This document shows positions 6,173-8,795 of a stretch of DNA of 8,795 bases, piece by piece. A program made the position numbers and the translations under genes. The notes below the pieces were generated by a model. That model searched no databases and was not told the DNA's origin. It worked only from the letters and a program-made list of their open reading frames with translations. The DNA lies in the NCBI GenBank assembly GCA_947169455.1, contig CAMVPV010000032.1, positions 1 to 8,795 of the forward strand. Reading direction: 5' to 3'. Each line of letters opens with the position of its first letter. The first letter of the stretch is position 1. The stretch comes from an uncultured Clostridia bacterium (GTDB taxonomy: Bacteria > Bacillota_A > Clostridia > Oscillospirales > Ruminococcaceae).

Positions 6173-6612
6173 TCTTCCTGCTGATCGTCCGCCGGCATTA
6201 TCTTCCGGAACGTCTCATAGACGCGCGGGTGGGTCTTTTTCACGCGGATGGGCTTGAAAGAGGCATCTACGAAGCAGTGCGAGGTCTTTCCCGTCGCTTT
6301 GAGGGTGCCGTCCGCGCCGGTGACAGTATAGCGTATGCTCATGCGGAAACCGTTGAATTCCTCCGGCTCTGCCTTTATGTACACTGTCTCGTCAAAGCGG
6401 ACGTTGTTCTTATACACGCACTCTGCGGAAAGCACCGGTATCAGCACGCCGTCTGCCTCCATTTCAGAATACGGATATCCTGCCTTTTCAAGGTAATACA
6501 CCCGTGTTTCCTCGAACCAGCGTATATAATTTGAATGGTGCACCACGCCCATCCTGTCCGTCTCGTAATAGAATGCTTTCCGCTCATAAGGCGGAATAGT
6601 ATTGTTTTCCAT
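6166..6612 (-). CDS. YbgC/4HBT-family acyl-CoA thioesterase
   Basis: This 148-residue protein has the hot-dog fold signature of the 4-hydroxybenzoyl-CoA thioesterase/YbgC family. The motif FYYETDRMGVVHHSNYIRWFEE (14-35) contains the likely catalytic D19, the VVHHSNY loop and W32. These enzymes hydrolyse acyl-CoA thioesters in the cytosol; the substrate cannot be read from sequence. It is the last gene of the minus-strand operon. Its ATG (6610-6612) sits 2 bases after the tatD stop, and its ribosome binding site GGGAGG is made from the final tatD codons, so translation is probably coupled. The C-terminus is acidic (ADDQQEDQ). Its stop codon TAG (6166-6168) lies inside the 3' end of the convergent GerAC-like gene. 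Confidence 0.93.
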   Translation of the reverse strand: MENNTIPPYERKAFYYETDRMGVVHHSNYIRWFEETRVYYLEKAGYPYSEMEADGVLIPVLSAECVYKNNVRFDETVYIKAEPEEFNGFRMSIRYTVTGADGTLKATGKTSHCFVDASFKPIRVKKTHPRVYETFRKIMPADDQQEDQ

Positions 6613-6614
6613 AG

Positions 6615-7403
6615 CTACCTCCCTATGCCGAATATACGCTCGGTGTTCGCAAGCGCGGCGGCTGTGAGCTCCTCCACGGAAACTCCCATGTGACGTGCAA
6701 GCTCTGCGGCGACGTATTTTATATTCTGCGGGACATTGGTGCGGCCGAGTCCCTTCACATTGCGCGGAGTGAGATACGGCGCATCCGTTTCAAGCATTAT
6801 CCTGTCAAGCGGGATGATCTTCACCGCCCTGCGCAGCTGGTCTGCACGGCGGTCGTCGCATATCCACCCGGTTACGCCGATCGAAAACCCCATGCCGAGG
6901 TAGCGGCTCAATACCGTTCTGTCGCCTGTGAAGCAGTGCACCACCGATCTTGCGCATACATCCGGATGACCCGTGAAGCATTTTATGAAATCCCCTGCGG
7001 CATCGCGCTCGTGCAGGAACATCGGCTTTCCGAGCTTTTCAGCGAGCGCGATATGCTCTTTGAGGCAATTCAGCTGATTTTCCTTTGTTGAAAACATCCT
7101 GTCATAGTCAAGGCCGCATTCACCCACGGCAGTGATCCTGACGTTCTCCGTGATGATGCGTTCTATCTCATCGAAGTCAGCCGGCTTTGCAGAATCGGCG
7201 TTATGGGGATGTATGCCTGCCGTTCCGTAAGCCGCGTGGGTTTTTACATATTTTGAGACGAGCCTGTTCTCCTTCATGTCGCTGCCGGTCAGTATGCACA
7301 TAACGCCATCTGCGGCGGCATCAGCGATTATCCTGTCTGGGTCGCTGAACTGTTTGCAGAACAGGTTCAGTCCGATATCGTAATATTTTATCTCCATGAT
7401 CAT
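6615..7403 (-). CDS. tatD: TatD-family metal-dependent DNase
   Basis: This 262-residue protein is a TIM-barrel metallohydrolase of the TatD family, cytosolic nucleases implicated in 3'-5' exonuclease activity and DNA turnover or repair. Expected metal ligands are visible: E95 in VGECGLDY, H131 in FLHERD, H156 in VVHCFTG and D207 in LETDAPYLTP. GIHPH (63-67) is also conserved. The first motif is DIGLNL (9-14) rather than the DxHxH of many TatD-like proteins; this is the form seen in E. coli TatD itself, so it is probably not a defect. The length is normal. The ATG at 7401-7403 overlaps the upstream topoisomerase stop as ATGA, and only a weak GGA precedes it, indicating coupled translation. A second in-frame ATG two codons later (7397) is possible. 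Confidence 0.95.
   Translation of the reverse strand: MIMEIKYYDIGLNLFCKQFSDPDRIIADAAADGVMCILTGSDMKENRLVSKYVKTHAAYGTAGIHPHNADSAKPADFDEIERIITENVRITAVGECGLDYDRMFSTKENQLNCLKEHIALAEKLGKPMFLHERDAAGDFIKCFTGHPDVCARSVVHCFTGDRTVLSRYLGMGFSIGVTGWICDDRRADQLRRAVKIIPLDRIMLETDAPYLTPRNVKGLGRTNVPQNIKYVAAELARHMGVSVEELTAAALANTERIFGIGR
6618..6623 (-). promoter_or_regulatory. Thioesterase ribosome binding site embedded in the tatD 3' end
   Basis: On the minus strand GGGAGG (6618-6623) is followed by TAGCT and the thioesterase ATG, a 5-base gap. GGG AGG TAG are the last two sense codons and the stop of tatD, so a ribosome ending tatD occupies the next gene's start site. Confidence 0.85.
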
Positions 7404-8795
7404 AATTCCAGCTGATCGGGGTCAGTCATATCCTTGGAGACAAATCCCACTGCGGGAACTGCCTTTACCGCAAACCTGCGGTATTCTTCGAGTTTATCCT
7501 CGGGAATGGCGTGCGCTCCCGATAGCTTTGCTCCCTTTTTCAGATTAATGACCTGAACTCCCTGTGTGTTTCGCGAAGTCTTGGGAAGTATCATTCCCGA
7601 ATTGAACAGCAGAGCGCGTCCGCCGTCGCTTGTTATGAGGATATCCGTCTTGTCCTGCTCGAAGAGTATCTTCACGAGCGGGGACTTGTCCGAGTATGCA
7701 TTTGCAAGCTTCTTGCGGTTGGTCTTGGTCTCGTATGAATCGAGAGGCACCCTTGCCGCCTTGCCGTTCTCGAAGAAGAACAGCACATACCCGCTGTAGT
7801 CGCTCGTAACTGCCATAGCCGTGACATTCTCCTCGGGGTCGAACCCGAGTTTTGCCGGGATATAGTCGCCCATTACCGATGCTTTCGTATCATCGAAGTC
7901 TGCGGCGCGGGATTTATATACCTGACACTTGTCGGTGAAGAAAAGCAGCTCGGCGCTTTTGGTGGTCTCCACGACCGATTCCAGAACGTCGCCCTCCTTT
8001 AGCTTCTGCTCGTTCGACATTCTCAGCGACTGCGGCGTTATCTTCTTGAAATATCCGCTCTTCGTGAAGAATATCGTCACGGGATAATCGGGAACGTCCT
8101 CATCCGCTTCGCTGTACTCCTCCTCATCGGCGTAGCTGAGCATGGTGCGGCGGGGCTTCTGGTACTTGCTGATGACATCCTTCAGCTCGGAGATGATGAG
8201 CTTCTTTATCCTGGATTCACTGCCGAGTATCTCTTCCATATCCGCGATATCCTTCACAAGCTGTTCGATATCGGCGGTGCGTTTCAGTATATACTCCCTG
8301 TTGAGCTGACGCAGCTTTATCTCGGCTACGAATTCCGCCTGTGCTTCATCTATGCCGAAGCCTATCATGAGATTCGGAACGACCTCCGCATCTTCCTCGG
8401 TCTCGCGGACGATACGTATAGCCTTGTCGATATCAAGGATTATCTTTTCAAGACCGCGCAGCAGGTGCAGCTTTTCCTTTTTCTTTGAAAGCTCGTAATT
8501 GATGCGGCGGCGCACGCAGTTCATGCGGAACGATATCCACTCGCGGAATATCTCATAAACGCCCATTACGCGCGGTCTGCCGTTTATGAGGATATTGAAG
8601 TTGCAGGCATAGCTGTCGCGCAGGGGAGTCAGCTTGAACAGCTTCTGCATGAGCTTTTCGTGATCGGTGCAGCGTTTCAGATCGATGGTGAGCTTCATTC
8701 CGTTGAGGTCGGATTCATCGCGCACATCGGATATCTCGCGTATCTTGCCCGCCTTTACGAGCTCGATCATCTTCTCGCGTATCGCCTCGATAGTT
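7400..8795 (-). CDS. parC: DNA topoisomerase IV / gyrase subunit A, N-terminus beyond the window
   Basis: This is the C-terminal 464 residues of a type IIA topoisomerase A subunit, which with its B partner passes one duplex through another using ATP. The frame stays open to the right edge: TIEAIREK precedes the first visible Met (8768-8770), so that Met is internal. Numbering from it, residues 1-80 are the end of the cleavage-core tower region, about 84-210 are the long coiled coil and C-gate (RRRINYELSKKKEKLHLLRG, then LRQLNREY and LGSESRIKKLI), an acidic linker follows, and from 230 come about four beta-pinwheel blades (VTIFFTKSGYFKKI, LLFFTDKCQVYKS, VLFFFENGKAARV, ILITSDGGRALLF). No GyrA box (QRRGGKG-like) is visible, which favours ParC over GyrA. 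The active-site Tyr lies outside the window. It is upstream of tatD, whose start it overlaps by 4 bases. Confidence 0.9.
   Translation of the reverse strand, partial: TIEAIREKMIELVKAGKIREISDVRDESDLNGMKLTIDLKRCTDHEKLMQKLFKLTPLRDSYACNFNILINGRPRVMGVYEIFREWISFRMNCVRRRINYELSKKKEKLHLLRGLEKIILDIDKAIRIVRETEEDAEVVPNLMIGFGIDEAQAEFVAEIKLRQLNREYILKRTADIEQLVKDIADMEEILGSESRIKKLIISELKDVISKYQKPRRTMLSYADEEEYSEADEDVPDYPVTIFFTKSGYFKKITPQSLRMSNEQKLKEGDVLESVVETTKSAELLFFTDKCQVYKSRAADFDDTKASVMGDYIPAKLGFDPEENVTAMAVTSDYSGYVLFFFENGKAARVPLDSYETKTNRKKLANAYSDKSPLVKILFEQDKTDILITSDGGRALLFNSGMILPKTSRNTQGVQVINLKKGAKLSGAHAIPEDKLEEYRRFAVKAVPAVGFVSKDMTDPDQLEL

Noticed and set aside
6162..6175. AGATC-TATT-GATCT hairpin as a bidirectional terminator
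   Set aside because: The stem is only five pairs and no T tract follows on either strand.
6109..6534. 141-codon plus-strand frame after the GerAC-like gene
   Set aside because: It is antisense to the well-conserved thioesterase and has no start signals.
1..8795. CRISPR arrays, tRNA or rRNA genes, insertion sequences and attachment sites
   Set aside because: I saw no regularly spaced repeats, cloverleaf-like segments, transposase or integrase motifs or terminal repeats anywhere in the window.

Overview
The window reads as chromosomal DNA from a spore-forming low-to-mid GC Firmicute, most likely a Ruminococcus-like member of the Oscillospiraceae. Reasons are the GerAB/GerAC-type spore germination genes, strong GGAGG-type ribosome binding sites, a classical TTGACA/TATAAT promoter, an XRE-ImmA pair and a large hybrid histidine kinase. 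The taxonomic call is inference. The first 45 bases are not biological: they match the 3' part of the Illumina P5/TruSeq universal adapter, so this is the raw end of an assembled contig.

Layout. Positions 46-2765 (minus) hold a hybrid sensor histidine kinase: dCache sensor, PAS-like region, HisKA, HATPase, receiver and the first residues of what looks like an HPt domain. It is cut by the contig end, and its apparent C-terminus and stop codon come from adapter sequence. Positions 2766-3095 are an AT-rich divergent intergenic region with a perfect-consensus promoter for the kinase and a near-consensus promoter with an operator-like dyad for the rightward operon. Positions 3096-4172 (plus) are a two-gene operon of an XRE regulator and an ImmA/IrrE metallopeptidase, ended by a strong intrinsic terminator whose stem overlaps the immA-like stop codon. 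Positions 4204-4268 are a short leader with a sigma-G-like promoter and nested inverted repeats around a ribosome binding site. Positions 4269-6172 (plus) hold a GerAB-like permease overlapping a short GerAC-like lipoprotein, with no GerAA subunit in view. Positions 6166-8795 (minus) are a tightly overlapped operon running in from beyond the right edge: topoisomerase IV/gyrase subunit A (partial), tatD, and a YbgC-like thioesterase. That thioesterase ends tail to tail, overlapping the GerAC-like gene by 7 bases.

How the parts may work together. The kinase carries the residue pattern of amino-acid-binding dCache domains, so it probably senses an amino acid and passes phosphate through a His-Asp-(His) relay. 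The XRE-ImmA pair resembles the ImmR/ImmA switch of ICEBs1, in which the peptidase cleaves the repressor; here no integrase or conjugation gene is in view. The GerAB/GerAC-like pair would act in the spore inner membrane. The most interesting candidate is its leader. A transcript reading through from the XRE-ImmA operon could fold so that the gerAB-like ribosome binding site and the bases up to the start codon are trapped, whereas a transcript from the sigma-G-like promoter would start downstream of the left arms and leave the site free. The right-hand minus-strand genes are ordinary housekeeping genes.
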